Below are positions 9,282 through 18,830 of a stretch of 64,000 nt of DNA, in pieces; the stretch's first letter is position 1, and each line of letters begins with the position of its first letter. Source of the DNA: an uncultured Aeriscardovia sp. Lineage in GTDB: Bacteria; Actinomycetota; Actinomycetes; Actinomycetales; Bifidobacteriaceae. The stretch covers positions 868,001 to 932,000 of the forward strand of contig CAIFER010000001.1 in NCBI GenBank assembly GCA_903789525.1, in the 5' to 3' direction. The notes under the pieces were generated by a model. That model made no database searches, had not been told where the DNA came from, and saw nothing but the letters and a program-made list of their open reading frames with translations. The position numbers and the translations under genes were made by a program.

Positions 9282-10290
9282 AGGCCAGTTTGCAGACGGC
9301 GCAGACAGCGCTAACAGCGCAGACAACCTAGATAACGCCGATCCAGCTTCTAGTGCACCTCCGCAATCCTTTACTGACAGCGATCGCGAAGCGTACAGCG
9401 TCATGCCTGGTCTACCGAACGAATCGACGGGGTTCCGCCACACCGGAACCAAGACGCCAGAGAAGGAGAATCCTGCCGAACCAGCCGCGGATCTTGCCGA
9501 GCGCTTCCACAAGAGCGAACAAGATCTCCCAGTCAAGGAAATGGCAGAGAAATCCTACGGTCACCGCGATTTCGATGCTTCTGCCCCAGCTGGCTCACGC
9601 GGGCCTGGCATCCCGTACGCGCTCTCAAACAATCCCCGTGCCGGCCAGTGGGACGGCCGCAAGATGAGCAAAGGCAAGATCGCCGCGTACAAGCGCTTCG
9701 TCGTCACCGATGGCGAGGGCGTCCGCAATTCGATTTACGTGTCAGGATGCCCGTTCCGGTGCAAGAATTGCTGGAACGCGTCGATTTGGAACTTCTCTGT
9801 CGGACATGATTTCACGCCCGCCTTTGAAAAGGCTGTCATCGACGATCTCAAGCCCGACTATATCGAAGGCATCACGTTCCTCGGCGGCGAGCCGATGCTC
9901 AACACGCCCGTCCTCCTGCAGATTGCTCACGATGTGCGCCGCGTCTACGGTATGTCAAAGAACATTTGGTGCTGGACTGGATACACGTGGGAAGAGCTCA
10001 TGCGGCCGGGCACCACAGATGACAAGCTCGAACTCCTTCATCTGACGGACATTCTCATCGATGGCCGGTTCATGAATGACAAGAAGAATATGCTGCTGCA
10101 GTTCCGCGGATCGTCTAATCAGCGCGTGATCGACGTTCAAAAAACCTTTGCCGCCCAGAAGAAGGCGCAAGAGAATGGTCAAGACCCACGCACAGTTGCG
10201 CCTGTCATTTGGGCACACTTGCACGATCAGCGCCGTGTCACGCATGAAATCGGCATTGAACAGCGCGGTCACGCCGAAGGAAAGTTCTAA
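9265..10290 (+). CDS. nrdG: Anaerobic ribonucleotide reductase activating protein, long N-terminus
   Basis: Radical-SAM activase that installs the glycyl radical on NrdD. The iron-sulfur motif is CPFRCKNC (Cys162, Cys166, Cys169), followed by FLGGEPML and the rest of the short radical-SAM fold. At 341 residues it is far longer than the ~155-residue enterobacterial enzyme: the first ~120 residues are an Asp/Ala/Asn-rich, low-complexity extension (SANSADNLDNADPASSAPP) of unknown role. Some of the extension could be untranslated if a later start is used, but the 17-bp overlap with nrdD argues for coupled translation at 9265. Confidence 0.93.
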   Translation: MTRKSEGQFADGADSANSADNLDNADPASSAPPQSFTDSDREAYSVMPGLPNESTGFRHTGTKTPEKENPAEPAADLAERFHKSEQDLPVKEMAEKSYGHRDFDASAPAGSRGPGIPYALSNNPRAGQWDGRKMSKGKIAAYKRFVVTDGEGVRNSIYVSGCPFRCKNCWNASIWNFSVGHDFTPAFEKAVIDDLKPDYIEGITFLGGEPMLNTPVLLQIAHDVRRVYGMSKNIWCWTGYTWEELMRPGTTDDKLELLHLTDILIDGRFMNDKKNMLLQFRGSSNQRVIDVQKTFAAQKKAQENGQDPRTVAPVIWAHLHDQRRVTHEIGIEQRGHAEGKF

Positions 10291-10313
10291 ATCTATTCCT
10301 ACAGCTTCTGTCC

Positions 10314-11855
10314 CTACAGTTGACGCACATAGGTGGCAATGCGATCGATCGCTTCCGTGAGGATATGAGGGTTCGTCGCAAAATTGAGACGAGCCCAATT
10401 ACCCCACTGGAGACCGCCGAATCCATCTCCTGGCGTCAACGCCACATGGGCATTCTCTAAAATCGCTTCCGCCGCATGCCGATCCACATCCGTGTGAGTA
10501 AAGTACGACGAGAAATCAACCCACGCAAGGAAGGATGCAGGCCCAATCACGAGTCGAGCACGCGGAATCTTCTCCGCAATCGCCTCACGGACAATTCCTT
10601 CGTTCTCCTGCAACCCAACAGCCACGTCATCGAGCCACGGATCCGTCGTCGCACTGTCAGAAAGCGCAGCCGCCGCAAGGTACGCATCCACATGCGAGCC
10701 ATCTTCAACTTCCAAGCGCGTTAAATTGTGAATGAGATCTTGGCACCGCGGATCCTCTCCAGCCATTAGCAAGCAGGAGCGAAAACTCGGCACAGAAAAC
10801 GTCTTGCTCACAGAAAAGGCGACGATCGCCGACTGCGCCTGCGGCAGACTCAACATCGGCACAAAGGAATACGGGGTCACAATCTTCCGCTCAAGATTGG
10901 TCAAACTGATATCACTGCCGATCACACCCGGCTCATTTAAAAGTGAAAGACGGATCTTCTCCTCAGCAGCTTCTTCTTTTTCGCTTTCTTCCTTTTCTGC
11001 GGCTTGCTCAGCTATTTGCCCACTCTGATTCGCTGTCTGATCGGATGTAGACGCGGACGCAGGTGTAATGGTGGGAATCCCGTCATCGCGCGTGATCTTC
11101 TGCTCGAAACCGTTATCACGCGCATCCTCCAGCTTCGACCGACTGATCCGCTCGAGCGGGGAGTAAATCTCGTCCACAATCATCCGCACGTTCCAGCGCT
11201 CGCAAATCTGCGCGATCTGAATCATTTCGGCACGGGACAGCATCGTCCCAGTCGGATTGTTCGGCGAGCAAATGAGGAGCACACAATCGTAGCCAGTCGG
11301 CGATGGAGCACGCGTCCCGCGGTGTGCGATCTGGGACAGCACATGGTCCAAACCCTTCAGATCCGGGTGCTGATTGGGCAAATAGTCGAGCGTCCGAAGC
11401 TCGTAGCCAGCAGCCAAACGGTTGAGAAATTGCGGATATACCGGCGTCATCGCGACAACCGTGCCCTCGAACTTGGCACGTTCACCCTGATTCGTGATCG
11501 ACGGATCAAGCTGTACGCGATGACCGAGCGTTCTGACAATCACAGCCCGCAGCGCAGAGATGACATCCGAAAACACGCGAGCTTCGTGGACGATCACGCG
11601 AGCACCCCAGCGACGGTAGGCAAATTGCGCGTAAGCGTTGAGATAATCTTGTCCGTCTTGACGAGACAGATAGCCAAAATCACCCGACTTCACCACATCG
11701 CGCAATGCTGTAGTGATCGCAGGCGCTGTTGGGACGTCCATCTGCGCGACGGAGAGCGGAATAGTCGCGCGCGAATACGTCCCCCATTTGCGCGATGTCC
11801 TCTTGCTGAGATCCGACTGCGATACTTCCGCAAAAATATTCTTTTCAGAACTCAT
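10314..11855 (-). CDS. PatB/MalY-type PLP aminotransferase or cystathionine beta-lyase with acidic insert
   Basis: Fold-type I PLP enzyme (513 residues), probably a C-S lyase cleaving cystathionine or cysteine conjugates, or an aminotransferase. Visible motifs are NPTGTMLSRAE, VDEIYSPLE (Asp contacting the PLP ring) and SVSKTFSVPSFR (PLP lysine), ending in FATNPHIL. Between VDEIYSPLE and the lysine lies an extra ~90-residue, Glu/Lys/Ala/Ser-rich segment (around QAAEKEESEKEEAAEEK) absent from normal ~390-residue members, so the enzyme is unusually long. The start follows GGAGG. It converges on nrdG with only 23 bp between stop codons. Confidence 0.85.
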   Translation of the reverse strand: MSSEKNIFAEVSQSDLSKRTSRKWGTYSRATIPLSVAQMDVPTAPAITTALRDVVKSGDFGYLSRQDGQDYLNAYAQFAYRRWGARVIVHEARVFSDVISALRAVIVRTLGHRVQLDPSITNQGERAKFEGTVVAMTPVYPQFLNRLAAGYELRTLDYLPNQHPDLKGLDHVLSQIAHRGTRAPSPTGYDCVLLICSPNNPTGTMLSRAEMIQIAQICERWNVRMIVDEIYSPLERISRSKLEDARDNGFEQKITRDDGIPTITPASASTSDQTANQSGQIAEQAAEKEESEKEEAAEEKIRLSLLNEPGVIGSDISLTNLERKIVTPYSFVPMLSLPQAQSAIVAFSVSKTFSVPSFRSCLLMAGEDPRCQDLIHNLTRLEVEDGSHVDAYLAAAALSDSATTDPWLDDVAVGLQENEGIVREAIAEKIPRARLVIGPASFLAWVDFSSYFTHTDVDRHAAEAILENAHVALTPGDGFGGLQWGNWARLNFATNPHILTEAIDRIATYVRQL

Positions 11856-11988
11856 GCGCGCCTCCGTCCGTTTTCGTCGATGATCTGTTCTTGGCTGCTA
11901 ACCCGTTTTCGCTCCTCACCTTCGATGTTAAATCATGAGGCACAAAGAAAAGCCGATCGGACAGGAAGCGAACACGGAATAAATGTCC

Positions 11989-12004
11989 GTCTACATTTGT
12001 AGAC
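11989..12004. promoter_or_regulatory. Cop-box-like operator upstream of the copper ATPase
   Basis: GTCTACATTTGTAGAC is a palindrome with 6-bp arms around ATTT. It contains TACATTTGTA, matching the TACAnnTGTA core bound by CopY/BlaI-type copper repressors. It lies 57 bp upstream of the ATPase start. Confidence 0.65.
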
Positions 12005-12061
12005 GTAGTAGAGCTGAGAAGCCGATCAAGTGATTTCTCACACGGCAACAGGAAGCGAGGG

Positions 12062-14248
12062 ATGATGGCACAACAGCATGCTGACTCTACCCACCGCATG
12101 AAAGACATGCACGGTGACATGGATATGCACGACATGGGCTCGATGGATATGCACAATATGAAGGGTATGTCCGGAATGCACCACGACATGTCGAAGCTCA
12201 CGCGCGCGACGCGGTCCATGATGGGAATGCACGCGCACATGTTTCGCCGGCTCTTCTGGATTTCGATCGTTCTCGCAATCCCGACAGTTGCTCTTGACCC
12301 AATGTTCGCTTCACTGCTTCACTATTCAGTACCGACGAGTCTTCCGCTGACACTCATCCCGGCCGCATTCGGAACGCTCATGTACTTCTGGACTGGTTGG
12401 CCATTTATCACCGGCGGAATCGACGAGATCAAACGCCGTCAGCCAGGCATGATGCTCTTAATCTTGCTCGGAATTACCACTGCCTTCGTCGCCAGTTGGC
12501 TCTCGGTCTTTTCGATTTTGCACGTTCCAACATTCTGGTGGGAACTCGCTCTGCTCATCGTCATCATGCTCGCCGGTCACTGGATTGAAATGTCGTCGGT
12601 CTCTCGCTCGACGAACGCCCTTGACGCCTTCTCCTCCATGCTTCCTGCGCATGCGCATGTGCTCGCAGACGGTCACACGCGCGATATCCCACTCTCAGAC
12701 GTGAAGACAGGCATGAAGCTCCTCGTCCGTCCTGGTGAGGCAATACCTGCAGATGGCACGGTAATCGATGGCCGCGCAGGCGTCAACGAGGCCTTGATGA
12801 GCGGCGAATCGATGCCCGTCACTCACTCTGTTGGTGACCACGTGATCGCCGGTTCAATTGCAACCGATTCAGCGCTGACAATTCAGGTGAGTGCGACTGG
12901 AGAGAACACGACGCTCTCCGCCATCGAACGATTAGTCGACAAGGCCCAGTCGGAAAAGACCCCTACTCAACTGCTCGCCGATTGTGCCGCCGCTCTCCTG
13001 TTCTGGTACGCGCTCATCGCCGCAGCAATCACGCTTGCAGTATGGCTACCCGTCACCGGCCATGTGTCGTTCGCTCTCGAACGCATGATTACCGTTCTCG
13101 TCATCGCGTGCCCTCATGCTCTCGGACTAGCTATCCCGCTCGTCGTTTCGGTGTCGATGGGCGACGCCGCAGCGCACGGAATCCTCATCACCGATCGTTC
13201 GGCACTCGAAACACTGAAAAACGTGGACACGATTGCCTTCGATAAAACAGGAACGCTCACGATGGGAACGCCGTCTGTGCTCTCCGTCGATACGGTCCAT
13301 ATGGCTCATACACCGGATACGGCTCGCCCAGAGCGTTCTGCCGATATCCTCACAGTTGCCGCTGCAGCAGAATCTCGCTCCGAACACCCGATCGCAACGG
13401 CAATCCGTGCACAGGCTCATGCGTCTCTTCCGGTCGCACACGACTTCGTGTCGACTCCTGGCATTGGAATCAGCGCACATGTTGAAGGCAAGACCGTCCG
13501 CGTCGGTGGATCGGCTCTCCTTGATGCGTTGCACCTGAGCATCCCGGCTTCGCTTGCGCGTCTGCACGGTGGAACGTCTGATGCTGCCACACGCGTTTTC
13601 GTTGTCATCGATGGACAGCTCGCTGCGATGATTCGCATTGCTGATCCTGTTCGCCCACAATCACGTGCAGCCATCGAGGAACTGCATCGCCGGGGCATTC
13701 ATACCGTCATGATCTCGGGTGACTCGCAGCGCGTCGCTGATGCAGTCGCCCGCCAACTGGGAATCGATGAAGTGATCGCCCACGTTCGTCCTGCAGACAA
13801 GGCCGCCACAATCAAACGGCTGCAGCAACAGGCTCGCAAACGCGCTGCACAATCGCATTCGCACCGCACCCTCGTCGCTATGGTCGGTGATGGCGTTAAC
13901 GACGCTCCTGCCCTCGCTCAGTCCGATATCGGCATCGCTATTGGTGCTGGCACGGACGTAGCCGCTAGCTCTGCACAAATCGTTTTGGGCGGCTCGGATC
14001 CACTCTCGATCGTGCGCGGTATTGACACGTCACGCTTAACTGTGCGCAAGATGCATCAAAACCTGTGGTGGGCAGCCGGATACAATCTCATCGCCGTCCC
14101 ACTCGCTGCCGGTATTCTCGCGTGGCCTCCGGTTCATTTCGTTATGCCGATGTGGGTTGGTGCTCTGCTCATGGCACTGTCGACCGTCATCGTCGTCCTG
14201 AACGCTGGTCATCTCAAGACACAGCTAGCGCGGCTCTCCACGAAATAA
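12062..14248 (+). CDS. copB: CopB-type copper-translocating P1B-ATPase
   Basis: Inner-membrane heavy-metal exporter of 728 residues. The N-terminus is Met/His/Asp-rich (repeats of DMHDMGSMDMHNM) and lacks a CXXC metal domain, as in CopB-type pumps. The membrane metal site is CPH (Cys350-Pro-His), characteristic of the P1B-3 group for copper/silver. Also present are the phosphorylation loop DKTGTLTMG (Asp394), the SEHP nucleotide motif and GDGVNDAPAL. Two adjacent ATGs are possible starts after GGAAGCGAGGG. The cop-box palindrome upstream predicts copper induction through a repressor encoded elsewhere. No chaperone CopZ gene is adjacent. Confidence 0.93.
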   Translation: MMAQQHADSTHRMKDMHGDMDMHDMGSMDMHNMKGMSGMHHDMSKLTRATRSMMGMHAHMFRRLFWISIVLAIPTVALDPMFASLLHYSVPTSLPLTLIPAAFGTLMYFWTGWPFITGGIDEIKRRQPGMMLLILLGITTAFVASWLSVFSILHVPTFWWELALLIVIMLAGHWIEMSSVSRSTNALDAFSSMLPAHAHVLADGHTRDIPLSDVKTGMKLLVRPGEAIPADGTVIDGRAGVNEALMSGESMPVTHSVGDHVIAGSIATDSALTIQVSATGENTTLSAIERLVDKAQSEKTPTQLLADCAAALLFWYALIAAAITLAVWLPVTGHVSFALERMITVLVIACPHALGLAIPLVVSVSMGDAAAHGILITDRSALETLKNVDTIAFDKTGTLTMGTPSVLSVDTVHMAHTPDTARPERSADILTVAAAAESRSEHPIATAIRAQAHASLPVAHDFVSTPGIGISAHVEGKTVRVGGSALLDALHLSIPASLARLHGGTSDAATRVFVVIDGQLAAMIRIADPVRPQSRAAIEELHRRGIHTVMISGDSQRVADAVARQLGIDEVIAHVRPADKAATIKRLQQQARKRAAQSHSHRTLVAMVGDGVNDAPALAQSDIGIAIGAGTDVAASSAQIVLGGSDPLSIVRGIDTSRLTVRKMHQNLWWAAGYNLIAVPLAAGILAWPPVHFVMPMWVGALLMALSTVIVVLNAGHLKTQLARLSTK

Positions 14249-14270
14249 TGTACAAATAATGTGCGCAGAG

Positions 14271-14311
14271 AAAGAAGGGGACAGCCTTTTTCGAGACCGT
14301 CCCCTTCTTTT
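14271..14311. terminator. Bidirectional terminator between copB and the giant glycosidase
   Basis: Twelve-base-pair stem AAAGAAGGGGAC / GTCCCCTTCTTT (14271-14282 with 14299-14310). It sits between converging genes and can serve both. Confidence 0.85.
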
Positions 14312-15067
14312 GTAATTCCTGAAGTGCGTTCAGAAAATCAGCAGATCAGGAATCTATATCAGCGAATAAACCACCGCTGAGCACGCGAATTGTTGCGTTC
14401 CCACAGGCGAATATTCGTACCCAGACGAGTATTGCCAGAGGCAACATCAACGACATGATTCTCGTCTGCCGCAGAAATGAGCACGAAGCTGCCATTACTC
14501 ATCTTCAGAGCGATCCACTTCTGGTTGCGCGTATTGGCGTTATCCCACTGGTGAATATTGGCTCCGTTGACCGGATGCGACAAGCTCTGCGGCTGATCGA
14601 CATCGAGAGCCTTACCGGAGCGAGCGTTGATCAGAGTAATGTAGCCCTTCGCGTCATGACGAACAATCCACTTTTGAGCAGTGGTCTTGTTGTCATCCCA
14701 CAGACGGACATTCGCACCATCGGCATGAGATCCAGACTGCAGATCCATTGCACGATTGTCTGCGAGCGCCGACAAGAAGGTGTACGTGCCATTAGGCAGA
14801 TCGTTGCGATGAGCAGCTGCCGTCTGATCCAAACGCTGAACTGAGGTCGTTGCGCGTGCAAAGGTCCAGCGCTGAGATGGCGTATGGTTGGCTTCCCACA
14901 GACGGATATTCGTTCCGTTGGCAGTACGCCCTGCCTGTAGATCAAGGCACAGAGAAGTGTTTGCACCGTTGACGAGCTCGAACGCACCTCTGTTCGTCTT
15001 CATGGCAATCCACTTCTGGTTCAGGTTGTTCCCGTTGTCCCACTGCTGTACGTTAGAGCCGCTGTAG

Positions 15068-15105
15068 ACGTTCTGATGACCGCTCTTATCGGCATCGAGA
15101 ATCTT
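15068..15105 (-). repeat. 38-bp identical repeat in lectin units (copy 1)
   Basis: Identical to 15563-15600; both encode the segment GKILDADKSGHQNV of ricin-type units. They lie 495 bp apart in direct orientation, so recombination would delete one lectin unit in frame (495 = 165 codons). Confidence 0.85.
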
Positions 15106-15562
15106 ACCGGACTCCGCGTTGAACAGAGAGATGAATCCGTTTGCATCGTGGCGAACAGTCCACACCTGCGCATCGGTGCCATTCGCGTCCCAAATACGGA
15201 CGTTTGCACCGTTGGCATGAGAGGCTGCACGCACATCGACAACATGGAACGACCCGCGCTGCGAAATGATGCGATACGTACCATTAGCCAGATCAGCACG
15301 GTGATTGGCAGCAAGCTGATATGTCCGATCACGAGAGCTGAGAACCTTGACGGCATTCCACACCTGCGCCTTGGAGTTATTGACAGCCCATAGACGCACG
15401 TTCGTTCCTTGAGCAGAACGACCAGACTGAACATCCAGTGTCAGCGGCGTCTTCGTCTTGGCTGCAGAACGCAGTTCGATGCCACCGTTCACCTTGACTG
15501 GAATCCAGCGCTGATTGAGGTTATTTCCGTTATCCCACTGTTGGACGTTAGAGCCACTGTAC

Positions 15563-15600
15563 ACGTTCTGATGACCGCTCTTATCGGCATCGAGAATCTT
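15563..15600 (-). repeat. 38-bp identical repeat in lectin units (copy 2)
   Basis: Second copy of the repeat at 15068-15105 inside the preceding ricin-type unit of the giant glycosidase. Confidence 0.85.
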
Positions 15601-18600
15601 GCCAGAGCCGGCATTGGTGATGGTCACGGTGTGATCAGAATTGTTCCTGACATACCACGCCTGAGCGTCAGAACCATTGGTCTGCCACAGACGGACGTTT
15701 GCGCCGTTGGCATGAGAACCAGACCGGACATCGAGCGTGCGGCGTGCAGCCACATGGGAATCGAAGCGATACGTGCCGTTCGGAAGAACTTCAGTCACTT
15801 GCTGAACATCGATACCAGCTTCCATCGGCACCACCGATTGCACAATCGGGACGCTGACAGTGCCATCAGAGTAGCGTGTCACAGGAGTAAACACGTAACG
15901 ACCGATAGAAGTGTCGACATCCTTCGTGGCCTTATGCAGCGGATTCCAGTTATCGCCAATCAGGAGCACTGCCGGCTTGCCATGAGCATCCTTGTATTGC
16001 AACACGTACGTTGGCTGACCGATGTACTTGGCGTTATTCCACGCATCGCTGCGCGACTGAATCTGGCGCGCCTTCGTCCAGCTGTTCGGATCGTCGATAT
16101 TCGTGCTCACCGCATAGTCGGTTGCAGTCGGATTCCACCAATCCTGATGCGAAGCGAACAGGTAATACTTGCCGTTCTCCTTGAACAGGCTCGGCGCCTC
16201 CAGACCGTTGCCAGAATGCTGAATATTCAGCACGAAGGAATTGTTCGGATCGATGCTCTTGTAATCATCGGAAAGATGATAGAGACGCAGACCTCCACCG
16301 AACACGCTGATGAGATAGCCCTTTTGCGTATCCGGATCAACCCACACAGACAGATCACGCGAAGCGATCTTCGTCGGCGTTACCTTGCCCGCTGTGGTGA
16401 TATTCACAGTTGGCTGCTCATGGTACTGACCATCGGCCCACCGAATGACGTGCCACGGTCCCGTCGGGGACTTTGCACTAGCAGCGATGAGCTGCGAAGA
16501 CTCGTATCCAACCGTGCCTTCCCAGTGTGCCCACACCAGGTATTCCTTATTCTTCTGGTTGTAGATGATGTGAGGACGTTCGATCTTGCAACCGAGCGTC
16601 TTGCTGCTGTTGTAAGCAGGCCACTCATTCTTGACCTTTTGAGGAATAACGGCCGTTGGCTGCGATCCCGTGAACTTCTTGTCATTTCCGTTGCACCACT
16701 GAGAAGCAGCAGGAGAATCATTCGAATCATTGAGGCTCAAGACAGGCTTTTCAGCCTTCCAGTTCATGAGGTCTCTTGAGCTGTACATGTTGATCGTCGT
16801 GAACAGCCACTGATTCTTATATTCATACATCTTTGCGTTCGGAACAGGGACGTTGTCAGGTGCACCTTGGCCGACCCAATAGAATGTGCCGTCTGGAGCT
16901 TGAATAATCGAGCCACCGTGAGCTTGAAGCGTATCTCCGCCGGTGGTTTCCCACCGATCGGCACGATTAGGTAGTGCGCTGTAATGGTGAGCAGTCACCG
17001 TGACCGTGAGAGTCGGCACCAACTTTGAACCAGCAATTGAGCCAGTCAGAGTGAAGGAACCACCCTTCTCAAGAATGTTCGCATCGCTCTTCGTCAGATC
17101 GTTCCATGCCACAGGAACATCAATGGACTCGTTCTGCGACGTCGTGACCTGAACAGAAGACGGTTCGCTCTTCTTGAAGTCTTGAACGCTCGTACCAGCC
17201 TTGACATTCATATCTGCGCTGTGAACGCTGCGATATGTGCCACGAATGTTCACGACCTGTGGAAGAGGCTGTGCGACGACTGACTTCTGAACACCGTCAA
17301 CACTAATCGTGCCACGGACGGTCTCTTGATCATTCTTCAGAGTTGGAGTGCCGCTCTTCCAGTAGACGGCCTTCTCATCGCCGTTCGCATTGCGATATAG
17401 CTGGACAGCGATGCCGTTCTTGTCCTGGTACGCATCCTTGACATTGCTGGCATAGCTGTACCCCTTGAGAGCCAAAGTCAAATCCTTGATCTCACGGAAG
17501 GCAGCTGTCTCCACGATCTGTTCCGGATGCGCCGGATCATCGCTCTCGTTGATGTTGAAGGAATCATAGCCAATCAGACGATATGGAGAGTAAATATTGT
17601 CTCCCTTACGATCCTTGGCAAGGAACTCGCGATCAAGCCAGATGCCTTGCAGACGATGATCCTTCGGGATGTTGTTGAAGCCGCATGACCAGCTTGTCTC
17701 CGTCGGATGGGAATCGTTACCAGAGCAACCGAACTCGGAATCCATGAACGCGTAATTATTGACAGCTGGGCCTTGCGCATTTTCTGGTGGAGCAGCAAAC
17801 CAATAGCCATGCGACGAAACCGCCGTGGCACCTTCTGTCTGAGCTTCATTCAGATGCTGACGCAGCTGGCCGCCATCCGACATGTTGCCGAAGATATATG
17901 CGGCATGTGGATCATAGTGATGCACGGTCTGGGCGATGAAGCGATCGAGCTCAATCCAGTTGTTCATGTTTGCGCTGCGACCGCCTGGCCAGTGTTCCTC
18001 AGAATCTGGCTCATTCCATGATTCCCAGATCACGCCGCGATTCGCGAACTTCTGAACGACATGAGAAATCGCATCGTTGACTTGTTCCTTCGTGAAGGAA
18101 GGAACAGACATGTACACCTGATTTGAATTGGCGTTCTTCACTGTCTTCGGATCAGGATTGCCCTGGCTGAAGTAAACGATCGGCTTTAAACCAGCCTTGA
18201 GAACTGTATCCAGGATGTCATCCGCGAGCGTATAACTTGGAGCGCAATTGCCCGGAATGCTTGCGTTGCATGTGCCATCTTTTACATTCAAAGAACTGAT
18301 CAAATAGGAAATCTTGACATATTCCATGCCAGAAGATTTGACTTCATTGATCTGAGTTTGCAGAGACTTCAGATTTGGTTCAACCGGACGCGTGCCTGGT
18401 TCCGCCCAGCCATATTCGCCGACTTGCAGCTGTCCTTGAACAGCTTTCTGACCTTCCTTTGCCACATTCTGTGTACCGAACTGATACGGCCACAGGAAAT
18501 AAGCAATTTTTTGATCAAATGGCGCATTCTTTGCTGGAAGACCCGACTTCGGGTCAACGACCAGCTGCTCAGTTTGATTCGCTGCAGGAGCAGGAGGCGC

Positions 18601-18640
18601 TGCGTTCGCAGTCAGCGAATGTGCACTGAGTGCGAGAGTA

Positions 18641-18648
18641 CCCCCCCC
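18641..18648. repeat. Homopolymer G8 (C8 on the plus strand) in a signal peptide
   Basis: Eight consecutive C on the plus strand within the signal-peptide codons of the giant glycosidase. A length of nine (or six) would give an open frame; eight closes it. Such tracts are classic slipped-strand switches. Confidence 0.9.
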
Positions 18649-18830
18649 GCCATTGCAATCGCGGCTACAACGCCAATGCCGCGACTGAGCATAGATTCTT
18701 GATGCATAGAATCTCTTCTCTTACTTATTAATTGGGATAAAGCCGTTCGTTTTCTTGAAAAATGAGCGGTAGAGTAACACTTCAATTGTAGAGAAGAGAA
18801 AAATACGAACTTGTGCCCACAGATGCTTTT

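Larger units (their letters stand above)
14359..18707 (-). pseudogene. Giant secreted multidomain glycosidase, out of frame at a G8 tract (phase-variable candidate)
   Basis: About 1450 residues when the frame is restored. An ATG at 18707 (or 18692) after AAGAGAAGAG opens a signal peptide (MHQESMLSRGIGVVAAIAMAG), but a run of eight G pushes it into a TGA a dozen codons later. One extra G would join it to the long frame that continues TLALSAHSLTANAAPPAPA. Domains in order: a clan-A-like TIM barrel (acid/base in ESWNEPDSEEHW, nucleophile in FMDSEFG), an Ig-like spacer, a GH43 domain of the exo-1,3-galactanase type (DTLQAHGGSIIQAP; NGLEAPSLFKENGKYYLF), and three ricin-type (CBM13) units. No sortase motif is present, so it should be released. 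A role on arabinogalactan is inferred from GH43 plus CBM13. Alternatives to phase variation are a sequencing slip or true decay. Confidence 0.85.

Noticed and set aside
15409..16779. A 456-codon plus-strand frame opposite the giant glycosidase
   Set aside because: Arg/Ile-rich antisense shadow; the minus strand encodes recognisable GH43 and ricin domains.
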